Shown in pieces: positions 48,383 through 59,639 of a stretch of DNA of 64,000 nucleotides. The translations under genes and the position numbers were made by a program. Below the pieces are notes generated by a model. It was given only the letters and a program-made list of their open reading frames with translations. It ran no database searches and was not told where the DNA came from. Source of the stretch: Sclerodactyla briareus (taxonomy: Eukaryota; Echinodermata; Holothuroidea; Dendrochirotida; Sclerodactylidae); the NCBI GenBank assembly GCA_026419785.1, contig JAODTK010000821.1, positions 62,001-126,000 of the forward strand, written 5' to 3'. The stretch's first letter is position 1; each line of letters opens with the position of its first letter.

Positions 48383-48461
48383 CTTTGCTCCTGAAGGATT
48401 CTGGAACCATGCATAAGTTGCTCAAGCCAGTTGTGTCATCCTGAATGTCCTGCTCATGGTT
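48383..48461 (-). CDS. Exon of the unrecognised minus-strand gene (most upstream seen)
   Basis: On the minus strand, cacgctgctgctAG ends with an in-frame TAG. Twenty-six codons follow (NHEQDIQDDTTGLSNLCMVP, then ESFRSK) plus one base, then donor AAAG|GTGATT. Phase 0 at the start and 1 at the end fit the exon at 42076-42296. The fragment is acidic at first, with no domain I can name. Earlier exons must exist but none could be picked out in 48.5-64 kb. Confidence 0.5.
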
Positions 48462-48559
48462 CTAGCAGCAGCGTGACACTGAGGAAGGGATATTAATCAC
48501 GTCTGAAGGTGCCATGATCGCTGCCATCTGGTTTGTCAGGAGTATCTGTGAAATGAAAA

Positions 48560-49640
48560 TTGTGACATCGATTAACATCCTCAGTGTAACCCTCTTTATC
48601 TGACTGAAAACTGAGCAGATCTAGAAATCTGGGAATTAATCCTTTTTGGGCGGGTTTCTAATACTTACAGAGTATTACAGGTCGCTATCTGAGCGCTGGC
48701 CGCTCAGCCAATATACTCAGATCAACGGTGGTATTCATCATTAGTAAGATTCAAGTGCTTTAAAATTATTAAAATATCTTGATCCTTCAGTAATTGTCCA
48801 TCTCCTTTGAATATCTTGAAGGCTGGTAGAAGAGATTACACTATCCTGTAGGCTTTCCAAGCACGAGTAACTGTAATTGTGAAGAAATTTGACGGTACAA
48901 CTCTTATTCAATCTGTCCACGAAAAGTTTCTTGATAGGGCCCATAGTTCTAGAGTTATAAACAATGTAAAGGAGAGGCGGTATTAGGTTGGGTATAATTT
49001 GCTGTATCATAAATTCCAGTTGCGATAGCTTTTATTATTTACACTAGGTACGGTCCCGCGTTTGTCCCGCGCCCATTTACACAGTAAATGTATTGTCCCG
49101 CATCTTGCCTCGTTTGAGTTGACACCCCTATTTAAACAGTTACATAATTGAAGGTTAGGCCAGCCTGCGCTCCACAGGCCTAGTACTTACTACAGCCTGC
49201 TTCACACTCCGAGGAGGCCTACGCCTGGTTTTAGGCTGTACGCCACTACTAAGCGACAACCTTTCTGTTTAAACTTCAGTTTCTGACAATCTCGCATCTA
49301 AATTAATCAACCCAAAAAACCAATTATTGTGGCTAGTAAAAAAGGCTCAGAAACTTATATATTCCTCATATTGGTCTTGGGAAGGAGAAGAAACAAATAT
49401 TTACCCCCAAATCAGTCAAGAATCCCATAAATGCCTTCAACCAAGTTCAAGATTGTTGTCTGTGTTATGCCGTTGGCACTATCAGATATAAATAATCATG
49501 CAGATTTTCTGTTTTTTTAGTAATGTCCTGACTGTGCCCTATATAATAATAGGATCCCAAAATAAGCCTGAGTGGCCACTCTATGTTCACAAAAAAAATA
49601 TGTTTCAAAACAAGACAGGCTGGGAAAAACAGGTGTGATG
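48560..49640. other. No gene seen
   Basis: A minus-strand open frame at 48741-49010 has no identified motif. A short CA/TATA microsatellite lies just before it (48337-48365). 49140-49260 has several ggcctag/aggcct words. Confidence 0.4.
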
Positions 49641-49742
49641 GTGCCCCCAATTATTACAGTCAAAATTAGGTTGTAAGTATCAACTTTATACTAAAAATTT
49701 AACATGTAGGAATTGGAATGTTCTTGAATGATTGTTTTGAAG

Positions 49743-49828
49743 GTAATAGAGGCTGTTGTTATCGGAAGGGAGAAGCTTGGAGGCATGAGGGGACGGATTC
49801 GTTTCACCTTCAAGGGAAGTGGCTACAG
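49743..49828 (+). CDS. Possible isolated exon on the + strand
   Basis: Between ttgttttgAAG (weak acceptor) and ACAG|GTAAAA (fair donor) lie 28 open codons, VIEAVVIGREKLGGMRGRIR then FTFKGSGY, ending in phase 2. The residue pattern looks protein-like, and the minus strand is full of stops. No neighbouring exon was found on this strand, and a SINE begins 15 bases downstream. It could be a fragment of an unrecognised retroelement or of a gene. I do not recognise it. Confidence 0.25.
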
Positions 49829-49842
49829 GTAAAATTTCCTCT

Positions 49843-50110
49843 GATTAATAATAAAAAAATATCTAGTATTTATATAGCTCTATATCACCGACTGCTGTCA
49901 GTACCAAAGCGCGTTACAGATATTACCCTGATCATAGGAACTGGTACGCCCTCCGACAATTCCCGGAGAGGAGCGTGAGTTGCTGCCATTATAGGCGCCA
50001 ACAGGTTTGTAACTCAAATTCACACAGGTCCCCAATTACGCCTGGGTGGGTGGGGCAATGGAGACAAAGTCTTGCCCAAGGGCACTCCGGAAAGCTGATA
50101 CGACTAGCTA
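49843..50110 (-). mobile_element. SINE/LINE 3' part, inverted
   Basis: On the minus strand the order is cttgggcaagactttgtctcc, a body, taacgcgctttggtactgacag, gagCTATATAAATac and an ATT-rich tail. The agctatataaat tail is the same type as at 930, 23.7 and 44.9 kb. The cttgggcaaga block is frequent in SINE/LINE bodies of marine animals. It is noncoding. Confidence 0.55.
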
Positions 50111-50114
50111 GCTT

Positions 50115-52480
50115 AGGCTAGGGCTAGGCCTCGGTTTACGATAAAATTGGGATTACATCTGTAATTGCATCTGACCCCAACCCCACCCCTAGAGCTAATC
50201 CCCAGGGCCTTCAAAAGTAGCGGGTCCCGGCCTAGTAAATCTCGCCTTAGTAAGCATTGCGCCGCCTACTTTTATAAATGGCAAAAAATAATTTACAATT
50301 ATTTCCCGTTAGTGGAAATCACAAATCGGCATATGAGTATCAAAATGTGTGTTCTCAAAAGCGCATAAGGCTCTGGTCCTGACGTAAATCTGCACACTAA
50401 TAGAGTTCACGAATGAGGCTATTTCGTAGAGAAACACAACTGTAAGATCATAGAGGAATCAACCACGCCCGCCGACTCACGATACGAAGGGGAATATACA
50501 CGAGCGGGAGATGGAAACAGGTCTATGCACGCCGTGCCCCACTGTATTGATATTTGGCCACTAAGATAACAGAAGGTTCTGGATATTAAAAGGCAGGGTC
50601 CGCCGATCAGGCCTCGGTTATTAAGCCGGGTCGATTCGCCCCCCCGTGCCCCGCCTCGCAGTTTTTGAAAAACAGTTGCAGTGCGGGACGACGAATGCCC
50701 CCGCCCCCAATCTTTCGTTGAGCAAACTTGCCCGTCTTCTAGCGCGCGATGCCAGGCGTTGCCCTGTACCAAAGCAGTTAAAAATATAAAAAACCGCCAC
50801 AATTGATTCTTAAGAAAAGCAGAATTAAAACATCTATCATCGAAATTGCCCCCTTCACGTCTGAATTCTGAACCGTACCGTGGGCCCTGGGCGGCGCCTA
50901 CTCTCTCACCAGCTCAAAACTTCGCGAGCTGTCGGAATCAACGACCGCCCGTATCGTCGGTCGTAAAAAAGACAAAAAACAAAAAAAAAAAAACAGCATG
51001 CTGTGACCATGCTTGGTATAGTACGTAGGCAGAAAAGACAGAAATTACATGTACAATACTACACTCTTCCATACATGTAACAAGCCCAGCCCCACGAAAC
51101 AGGTCGCTAGTGCAATCACCAGTAAGCCTAGTAACTGTGATTATTTAGTAAGGGAACGAAGCAAGGCCTGCAAGGCACGATCTAAAATTAGTTGTAAAAA
51201 CAACCAATCGATGCTAAACCTTCATGGATGATTTATCAACCACTTGTCTAAGTAATCACGTTTGTCATTCAAGAAGTGTAGGGCTAACGCAAATTAATTG
51301 CAGTGTATCGCTGCTGATCGACGATCGTAAATAAATCCATCATCATGGGTCTATGTGGAAAATTCCTATTGGAGTTAAGTGCGTGCGAGAGTGCGTGGTT
51401 CGTTGCCGTCGGTCTGTCACTTGGTATCGTTGTGTAGCGTGTGTGGGAATTGGGAGCACATTGAATGCTGTGAACAGCATAGGTGAGGACACGTGTTCCA
51501 GCAGGGCTGATGTTAAAAGTAGGAGGCACAGCATTGGGGAGTGAGCTAGAAACATTACAGTTAGCCATGTTGACGTAAGGGTTGAGGAGCTGCTATGTAC
51601 GCAGCGGCGGGATATTCGGCAAAGTAATTTGCAACAAAATACACAGTTCGCAACACACGTGGGGCATTCAGTTTTAGCAATTTCAAACGATTGCAGATAA
51701 ATGCGATGTACACGGCGGCTGGGATCAGCAAAAAAAAAAAAAAAAACACAAGTAGGACAGCACCTGGATTTGTAATTTCAATTAGTACCAGTATCTGGTC
51801 AAGCCATACGGGTAAATTTCGCGTAGCCCTACTGGTTAATAGTAATTGTGCATTTGACTGCGGTGTGCTGGGAAGTAGAGTACTAACGGATGCTGCGAAA
51901 GTACCTGGGTTAATAATAACGAGTCCAGTTATACCGCGCAACCGTAGTGTAGAGTCCCACCAATATAATGTGACGTCGATCGCGGATCTTAGCACAGGCG
52001 TGATGTTCGCATGCAGACACGTCAGCGTTGCAGGACCTGGGAGGAAACATTGTTTACTAGCAGTCTAAGATCCGTACGAAAAACACAGCAATGTGACTGC
52101 ATGTGGGTTACTGGGTATTAATATGATTGGAGCAACAAGTGCTTTAGCGTTGACATTCCCACAGAAGGCACAGGTACAAATCGATATGACCATTGTGCTC
52201 TTGCTAGCAAATCACTGTAAAAAAACGGGTAACGTGAATCAACTGAATCGGTTTTTTTTTTTCAAATAACATAATGGTGGAACAAGCTAACAAGCATGGT
52301 AGATGGGTTACTATAAAAATCATTGTCATCAAAGTCTGAAAGCACATTAATTCACGACGGTTGAGGGTGTCTTCAGACAGTGGATTTTAGACTTTAGGCT
52401 GAACTGGGCTCATGTGAACAAAGTGGTATTCAAACAGCATAGCATAGTCCCTACCCTCTGGAATTAATGGTAAAAGTATG
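50115..52480. other. No gene recognised; poly-A runs
   Basis: A-runs lie at 50978-50992 and 51730-51747. 51.3-52.1 kb has long overlapping open frames on both strands and a composition poorer in repeats than its surroundings. It has no motif or splice chain I can support. Confidence 0.4.
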
Positions 52481-52484
52481 TAGA

Positions 52485-52644
52485 TTTGTACATTTTTTCC
52501 TATAAAATACAATTTTGCCATATGACAAAACATGAAAATATGTCAGAAAAAATTGCGCTGAAGCTTTCATCGGCAATTTTTTTCTGAGCATATTTTATGG
52601 TGTCATATGCAAAATTGTATGTTGCAGGAAAAAAATGCTACAAA
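52485..52644. repeat. Foldback inverted repeat (about 72-base arms, 16-base loop)
   Basis: The left arm (52485-52556) and right arm (52573-52644) are reverse complements with a few mismatches. tttgtacattttttcct pairs with aggaaaaaaatgctacaaa, and cagaaaaaattgc pairs with gcaatttttttctg. The loop is 52557-52572. It is AT-rich, without coding capacity, and is probably a foldback MITE. Confidence 0.75.
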
Positions 52645-52655
52645 AGGCCACCATA

Positions 52656-52693
52656 TCCCACCGAAAGGCACTTAGAGAGTGCCTTCGGTGGGA
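52656..52693. repeat. GC-rich hairpin
   Basis: tcccaccgaaaggcact (52656-52672) and agtgccttcggtggga (52678-52693) pair almost perfectly around a 5-base loop. It lies 12 bases from the larger foldback and may be part of the same element. Confidence 0.7.
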
Positions 52694-53827
52694 TTTGGGA
52701 TTTATGGTGCCTTTTTCGGTGCTAAAGGATTTAAAAAAAGTCTCACGATTACCAGGGTATAGTATCAATGACCAAACACAATATATAGGCTTATTAGGAG
52801 TGAGGAGTAGCAAAGAAATTGTATGACTTTTTCATGAAAGACCCAAATGTACACAAAAATGAATAATTGCGTTTTTAACCAAATACAATGATCTTAATGA
52901 CAAGCTTACTGCTATGTACTTGAAATCAATGTTGATGATGGAAGGAGAAGCGAAATAAAGCAAAGCTACTTCAAATGATTACAGTGTCGTCTCTATTAGT
53001 TGTTATTTGACAATACAAAAAACAACACCATGGAAAATGCCAAAAAAAAAAAATCCATAATACCCCAAAATTTTAGTCATGTAAGTTGTTCAATTCATCA
53101 AAGATTGGCACCATTTTGCCGTCTAGACAATCCCCTCATGAGCCAAAGATTTTCCAAAGGGAGGGGGACACCCCCTCCCCTTTTATAGAACCATCCCCAC
53201 CAGGACAGCGTCACTAATTCATACATGTACCATTCTACTTTTCACATGTACCTGCCTACGTGGAGAAACAATGAAAAGGCCCCTGAATCCCCCAAAACTA
53301 ACCTAATACATCCAGGCATACTGGGTGACATTATGCAATCATACCGAGTGAGATCTCGTGACTTCCTTGCTTGCTCCATGACTGAACACCCACGTTGCCC
53401 GCTCCCGCCGCCTATTTAATAGTTGCCGGATACTGCTCATCGCACTCACATTAGCCCACTTCCTCCGCGAAATTTAAACAGACATGCCCATGATTAATAC
53501 ATATCACAGGCTAGTATTGTAGGCTACGGGTATTTAACTTACTTTACTATTTGCGGAGGAGGATACTCATATGGCGCTCCGACATGCGGTCGGACTAAAC
53601 AAGCCCGGTAGCCAACAGGGCGAAAGCCGCCGAAAATAAGCCCGGCGTACACACAGTGTCAAAAGCACAAAGCCCGGTGTGGAAAATAAGCCCGGCTTAC
53701 GCGGAGCTTACTGTGCAGAGCCTTGCAGAAGTAAGGCCCGGCTAACGTCCTTAGCCAGCGTAGCGTGACTGAAGTCAGGCACGTAGAGGGCAAGAACCAC
53801 AGGCTGTTCACACCTGGCATGGGCTGG

Positions 53828-53945
53828 CGATCACTGGGGCATATCACCCGCAATGTTTACCGTGGGGGCGGGGGGGGGGGGATAATATCGAAGTTCTCCC
53901 TCCCCCTCCTAATATTTGTGCAGACTGGTGAAAAAACAAAAAATC
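53828..53945 (+). repeat. G/C-rich short repeat, ggcggcgatcac family (copy 2)
   Basis: ggcgatcactgggg, a G run (53861-53881) and cctcctaatatttgtgcagactggtgaaaa match 55130-55255 and the inverted copy at 9180-9312. The central palindromic part is shorter here. Confidence 0.55.
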
Positions 53946-54479
53946 CTACATCAAAGGGTGAGTGAGCCCATAACACAAAGGCCTAGCACATATTTTCTGA
54001 TTACTAATTTATTAGATTGCTAAAATTTTGTTGAGAATGCCAAAATAAGAATCAATCGGCGCTGGCATTTAGTTTCGTCTTCTTCTACCCTACATCATAA
54101 CTCAGATTTTCGCAAATGGACTCTCTCTTCATACTGTCATCTACGTGATTGACGTATGGCACTTTAAGGCCATCCGAGGTGGGACAAAACAATTCTGAGA
54201 CAAAACCGAAGATTTGGACCAAAAATTGAAGGGCACCGACCTGAAAAAAGACAACATTTCTCCGTTGATTGGTTGAGTTTTCAACTCAAATGCACTCGAG
54301 AATGCAACACATTTTCCACATGATGTTGTGCATGCATGATGTTGTGACAAAATTTTAAAGATGTGGGCACCCTCCACCCAAGTGGGAGGGTCTTCTATGG
54401 TCACTGGAATACTTTAGGTAGGGCCCTATTGTAAGTGCCGCAAGAATAATTGTAATGATAAAACATTCGATCATTTTTC

Positions 54480-54745
54480 GGGAAATTTATTGCGAACTTC
54501 GGGATGTTGGCTTACGGCTCAGAAATTCCTTTCCTGCAAATCTGTGGGGGAGGGGGGGGAACGAGTTTTTTTTTTTTCCTTCTACGCTATGCGTCAACCG
54601 AGGGTGGCTCGAATTTTGAGGAATAACAATCGATCAATTTTCTCAAGAACGTTTCTTGAATTTTGGAAAGGTTGCCAAATTAGAGTCAGAAGGCTGCTTA
54701 CTGCATGTCGGCCTGGGAAATGCCGTTTCTCCATTTGGAGGGGTG
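54480..54745 (-). repeat. ~205-bp tandem family, locus B1 (inverted)
   Basis: The landmarks cctgcaaatctgtgggg (54533) and ccgtttctccatttggagggg (54720) lie about 190 bases apart. cgatcaattttctcaagaacgtttcttg lies between them. These are the reverse complements of landmarks at 7.4-8.4 kb. Confidence 0.65.
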
Positions 54746-54749
54746 GCTA

Positions 54750-55970
54750 AAAAGAAAAAAAAAAAATCTTTTACTCTAAGTGCCAATCGCTTGTGCGCTC
54801 CCTCAAATTGGTGCTAACCACATATGCCCCCCAACATTTAATCAACGGATCTCGAAATGTTGCAGTGGCGGATGCAGATTTGGGAAAGGGAGGTCAAACC
54901 CGATAGAGTATCAAAACGTTGGCGTTGGAAGTGTTTGTTTTTCCCAAAATTTGCAGAAAAACGGAACGTCCCCGAGCCTTTTGAACGCTGTGTTCAAATC
55001 ACAATCATCTACACATTGAGCTAAGATGTCCCAGATATTTTCATTCCTGCGAAAGGCTCTCGGAAAATCGTTTTTCCAACTTCTTCCGGGAGAGGCCTTG
55101 TTCCAGAGAACCTCTTCCGGGTCCTGGTAGCATGGCGGCGATCACTGAGGTGGGGGGGGGGTGACCCGGGGGACATTCCCCCCATTTTTTTGGTGGGGGG
55201 AATCATATCAAATGTCCCCCCACCCCCATATTTTGCGGACTGGTGAAAATCTATGTCATATGTACCGTAACTGCCATACACGAGGGACTAACTCCATATT
55301 TCTGATCAATTGCTAAATTTGATGTGAGACGGCCCAATGCAAAAAACAAATTGAGGTACGCTGTTTTCTGTCTTTTCCGTTACATTAAAACAGTGGGGCC
55401 ATGTAACATAACTTTGTCAGATTCTAAATTCAAATCGACTTTTCTCCATACGTGCCATATTCACGTGGGTGAACATATGGGTAGGCCACAGGGAATTTGG
55501 TTTGGGACGTGGTTCATGTTCACCCGCCTCCCCCTCAAAAATGCTGGAACAACTGCCATTTTCCTAACACGGCACACAACCAATACCCAGAGTTTGGTGT
55601 CTACTTCTGATCCTTTTTGGTCCGAAACTCATGCTTTTTTTTTTTTTTGCCAGAAGTGAAAGCTATAAATGCAAACGAAACAACACAGGGCAAGTGCCGT
55701 ATGGCACTAGTATAAAGGCGCAATGCGGGGCGAAACGATTAGAGACAATGGACATTTTTGACCGAAATTTTTGAACGGGAACAATCTGAAAAAATACCAG
55801 AATTCACTGCTGACCTGGCTTAGTTCCTTTAATATCGAAATGCCCGAAAATATCATAAGTTTTCCTACAGTGATGTTCAACAAGCAAATTCTTAAGATGC
55901 GAGCAACTCCAACCCAATGGAAGGGTCCTCGATGAAGCCTCTAAAAAACTAGGGCTATGGTAAGAATGGA
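54750..55970. other. No gene seen; hAT-like ends between two tandem arrays
   Basis: cagtggcggatgcagatttggg (54864-54885) resembles a hAT terminus. A G/C-rich short repeat copy lies at 55130-55255, listed separately. A T-run lies at 55636-55649. Nothing coding is recognised. Confidence 0.4.
55130..55255 (+). repeat. G/C-rich short repeat, ggcggcgatcac family (copy 3)
   Basis: atggcggcgatcactgaggt, a G run and a palindromic core (cccccatttttttggtgggggg) are followed by tattttgcggactggtgaaaa. It is the best of the three copies; the others are at 9180-9312 (inverted) and 53828-53945. Confidence 0.65.
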
Positions 55971-55974
55971 GGCC

Positions 55975-56880
55975 ACGAAATTTATTGTCACTTTCAGTGA
56001 TGCTGCTTCCTGCCATAGCCCCGGAAGTGGCCGCTTTCTTTCCTTGCAATCTGGGTTCGGAGGAAGGGGGTTTGTTAAGCTGTTGGTGGCGGGAATTTTA
56101 ATAAATAAACGAAAATAAGTTCCTTCAAGAGCGTTTTCTTGAGATAGAAATTTCGGTTCGGGGAATTTATTGTCAACTTGATGTTGCTAAACTGTCATAA
56201 GACCCGGGAAGTGCCCTTCCGGCAATATGGGGATGGGGGGTTCAATGGCTCAAAATTCCATTGTACTCTACGCATTTCCACTGATGGTGGCGCGAATTGT
56301 AATGAATAACATAATCCGTTCCTTCAATAGCGGTTTCCTTGAGATAATAAATTTTGAGGAATTATTGTCCATTTCAGGATGTTGCTTACTTCATAAGACC
56401 GGGAATTCGTCATTTCCGGCAATCTTGGGGTTTCGTAAGTCAAATTTCCTTTCACCCTACGCGTCCACTGGATGTGGCCCGAATTGTAAGGAAAAACATC
56501 GATCAGTTCCGTCAAGCGTTTCTGGAACATAATGCTTTGCAATTCATTGCCGACTTTTGGGACTTTGCTAATTGCCGTACGGCCCATCAAGATGCCGTTT
56601 CCTGCAATCTGGAGGGAGGGGGGGGGGGGTTACTTAATACGAGAATATTCCTTGTACCCTACGCGTCACCCGTAGTGCATGGCCCGAATTGTACCGAATG
56701 AACATCGATCAGTTCTCTTCTTTCGAAATGTTTTCTTCTTGGAAGAAATAAATCGAGCAATTGATTGCCAGTTTAGAGTGATGTTACTTACTGCAATATT
56801 GCCCGGAAGTGCCTTTTCGTTTTCCTGCAATCTGGGGCCCTGTAAAACAAAAATCGCTGGGCGAATATATTTGAGACACG
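55975..56880 (-). repeat. ~205-bp tandem family, locus B2 (inverted, about five units)
   Basis: The landmark tgcaatctgggg-like block recurs at about 56048, 56220, 56419, 56605 and 56827 (spacings 172-222). Intervening words are cgatcagttc, aatttattg(t/c)c, gatgttgctaac and ccggaa(g/t)tgcc. It is the same unit as at 7.4-8.4 kb on the opposite strand. Open frames here are by-products of the array. Confidence 0.8.
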
Positions 56881-57179
56881 ATCGCTGCCCCTGCCTGGTA
56901 GTGTAAAAAATGGACAGAAACAACTCGCAAAAGATAGGCATTTAGAGCACTGAGTTACGAACTTGAACTCCTTTCACATGACGTTAAAATGATACGTAGG
57001 TTTTCTGCATTTTTTTGGCCAGTTGGCATCAGGATCCACAGTATAAGTAGGTGGCGAACGAAATAAGCCCGGTGGGCGGCCGTGCCGGTAATCGAAGGCT
57101 TGCGAGTTTCGAAGCCGACGAAGCTAGACTATCTTTCAATTGTTCCTCCGTTTCCTACTTCTTCCGAGAGGCGTGTTCC

Positions 57180-57840
57180 AGAGACCAGGCCCTAGCGAGC
57201 GGGGCAGGGGCGTGGTGCCACCCCCCCCCCCCCAATACTGTTCGTTCGCCGTCGGCAAATTTTTCCATGTCTGTCGGTAAAAACGAGGAAGAGGAAGGAA
57301 AGATGAAAGAAAAATAAGGAAAGATAAAAGAAAATTGGGTGGGAGTGAAAGGGATGGAAGTGGGATAGAAAGGACAACGAGGCCAACTTTATTATCAGCT
57401 ATTTCGACTCTTGGCTTTTCATCTAATTGGCCCATACGGTCTCGCAAGAGAATGGTCGTCTGGCAAAAATTAGATAATGTGACGGCCCGTCGCCGTCGGT
57501 ATAATTGGATACGAGTGACCGAGTCTGTCGGCAAAAGGGGAAGTAAAGGCGTTAGCGTTTGCCATTTCATTTTTCATGATGTCGAACAGTTCTTTGACAT
57601 TTTTTGTTTCTGGTCCTATATTTCAGAGATGCATAACATTTTCACTCAAGCCATTTTGCTGAAAACAATCAAGAAAAATTTCCCAGAACTTAACAAAGTT
57701 CACAATCTGCAACAGTCCGTTTAAGGCGGAAATCATGCGAGCGGGCATGCTAAAGTCAAGGCTAGAGATTAGAGGGCATCCCCAGCGCGTATCTGGAGGG
57801 GGGGGGGGGGGAGGGGGGGGGGAGGGGGCTACATCGGTGG
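57180..57840. repeat. Region with hAT-like ends and long C and G runs
   Basis: caggggcgtggtgcca followed by 12 C (57206-57233), and cagcgcgtatctggag followed by two G runs (57782-57827), resemble hAT termini of the CAGGGGCGTA type. Between them, gtcggcaaa/gccgtcgg words recur. I could not pair the ends into one element. Overlapping open frames have no recognisable domain. Confidence 0.4.
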
Positions 57841-57969
57841 GCAACACATTGTCACAGGCATCCCGAGGCATTACATGATCAAGTTGGGTTCGAGGAAACT
57901 CGAGTAGAGCAACTCGGGCGAGGAATGAGAGAAATAAGAGCAGAGTGAAGCATAATGAAATGTTCACTT

Positions 57970-58800
57970 CGTAAACTTCAATGGGAATTGCTAGGCAACT
58001 CTCGAGATTGGCATAATTTTATTCGGATGATTGACAGACTCACCATTTTCAATGCTAGCGTCCTCCAAAAAAACTAAGGTGTGAAAAGATCAGATGAGAA
58101 GATTGGGAGTGCTTTTAGTACCTCTCGGAGTAGTTACATAGAAATTAGGATAAAGGATAGACCGAAATTCCTGTGTACACTACTCATCCCTATAAATTGA
58201 AACAAGTTAGGCAAAGGGAGAATGTACAACGGAGGAACAACAAATCTGATCTGGATTACCTGGAATGAAAGGACGGACTAGTTCATTGAAGCTAACTACT
58301 TAGATTTTTTAGAGGTGACATGACTTGAAGTGTATAAATTAACCTCTGGGTTGATACGTTACCAATGTGCTCAGGGATCGACAGATCGAAATCAGAGTCC
58401 AGGAGTTACTTTTCAAAGAGAAAAGGGCCCATGGTCATCGAATCTGTCAAGGGACCAAGGGTTATATTGGTAGGACCAGAGGCTCTGATCACTTCCTGAA
58501 TTCTGCATGAGGCAGTACCAGGGCTTCGAGGCTATGAACACCTAGCTCAATGCATTACTACAGTACATACACTGAAGTGTAAGTCTGACAGGCAAGACAA
58601 TGAAATAGTGTTCTGCTGCATTCACTAGTTAGGCCTACCTAATGTGACCAAGTGAAGACCCCAGGGCTATTGGCCCCACCCCAAACAGCCCGGTCTATAC
58701 AATTTCATAGGCCTGGGTTATTGATGCATTTAGGGGAATAGCCCCTGGACCGGGCCCCCGCTTATCGTGTGAACCGTGTCGTGCTGAATGTCAATACTGG
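57970..58800. other. No gene seen
   Basis: No repeat shared with the rest of the window and no coding signature are visible. Confidence 0.4.
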
Positions 58801-58814
58801 GGTCCATAGTAAGA

Positions 58815-58990
58815 ACTCCTTACTAAGAATTTCCTTCCCAGCAAGAACAATGAGAACATTTTTTACTTTTCTCACTAATTGTGTTTCAAACATTCGGAAC
58901 CATTTATCTGAGAGAGTTGTGAACTCTGTGAACAATTACAATGTTTGAAAGAAGGATAGAACGTTATAATAATCATGTATTGAAAAGATA
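58815..58990 (+). pseudogene. LINE C-terminal fragment
   Basis: The + strand reads RTFFTFLTNCVSNIRNHLSE then RVVNSVNNYNV, followed by a stop. After a frame change it reads FERRIERYNNHVLKRY. This resembles the FFTxRVVNxWNxLPxxVVxSxSVNxFKxRxDxxW block at the end of many LINE polymerases. It is short and decayed, so the clade is uncertain. Confidence 0.45.
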
Positions 58991-59139
58991 CTTAGGAGAT
59001 TGTTCATATCTTCAAAGACAATTTGACACTGACAGTAGCTTCATGATATGACAACGACAAAGACAGTTCCAGATCACTTACTACTATTCGTACAAATTCA
59101 CGAAAAAGCTCAGCCAGGTTCATGCAGTTTATGGTGAAT

Positions 59140-59420
59140 CGTTTTTTTCCATGACTTGCCTATGACTTTTCCAACACCAAAATGAAGCATTTCCATGACC
59201 TATTTCTTGATTATTATCCTACATGAAAAAATGTCAAATATAACAACATAATAAGCCAGGAAGCCACAGAACAAGCAATGCCACTTCGTCGGAAAATTTC
59301 CAGGGACTTTTTTCATGACTTTGTGAAACCATTTTTCTCAATTAAAACTTTTTTCAGGCTGGACTTCCGTTCTTCAAACTTTCATGACTTTTCCAGGTTT
59401 CACATGACCGCGGAACCCTG
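59140..59420. mobile_element. hAT-like element, right part
   Basis: The right edge gaccgcggaaccctg (59407-59421) is the complement of CAGGGTTCCGCGGTC, an end known from hAT nonautonomous elements. catgacttttccaggtttcacatga and repeated 'catgactt(t)' words lie inside. No left end or target duplication could be found. Confidence 0.4.
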
Positions 59421-59639
59421 TCTGTCATGTATGTAATTTGTATGGAAACCATTACAGTTTATGATAATTTTGTAAACTGAACCTGTCCCTTCGGTCCAGG
59501 GACCTGGCCCTATGAGTATGAAGATGGAACAATTATACATAAAATCCATTTGGGCTCAACTCTAGAGTTGTCAATGGGAAATCCAGATGGGAAACGCTGG
59601 GCTGAAAGGACCCTGAGAGGCTATCCGCCTCAGTTTGGA

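Noticed and set aside
48480-48545. Block after a good acceptor (ttttcatttcacag) as a further exon
   Set aside because: Two of three frames stop early and the third ends in the acceptor TAG of exon 48383-48461; it is more likely the end of the upstream intron.
51284-52068. Long overlapping frames at 51.3-52.1 kb
   Set aside because: Both strands are open, no motif is seen, and an A-run lies inside; evidence is too thin for a gene call.
57623-57967. Minus-strand frame beginning with a signal-peptide-like stretch
   Set aside because: It crosses a G/C run and hAT-like termini, and no homologous domain follows.
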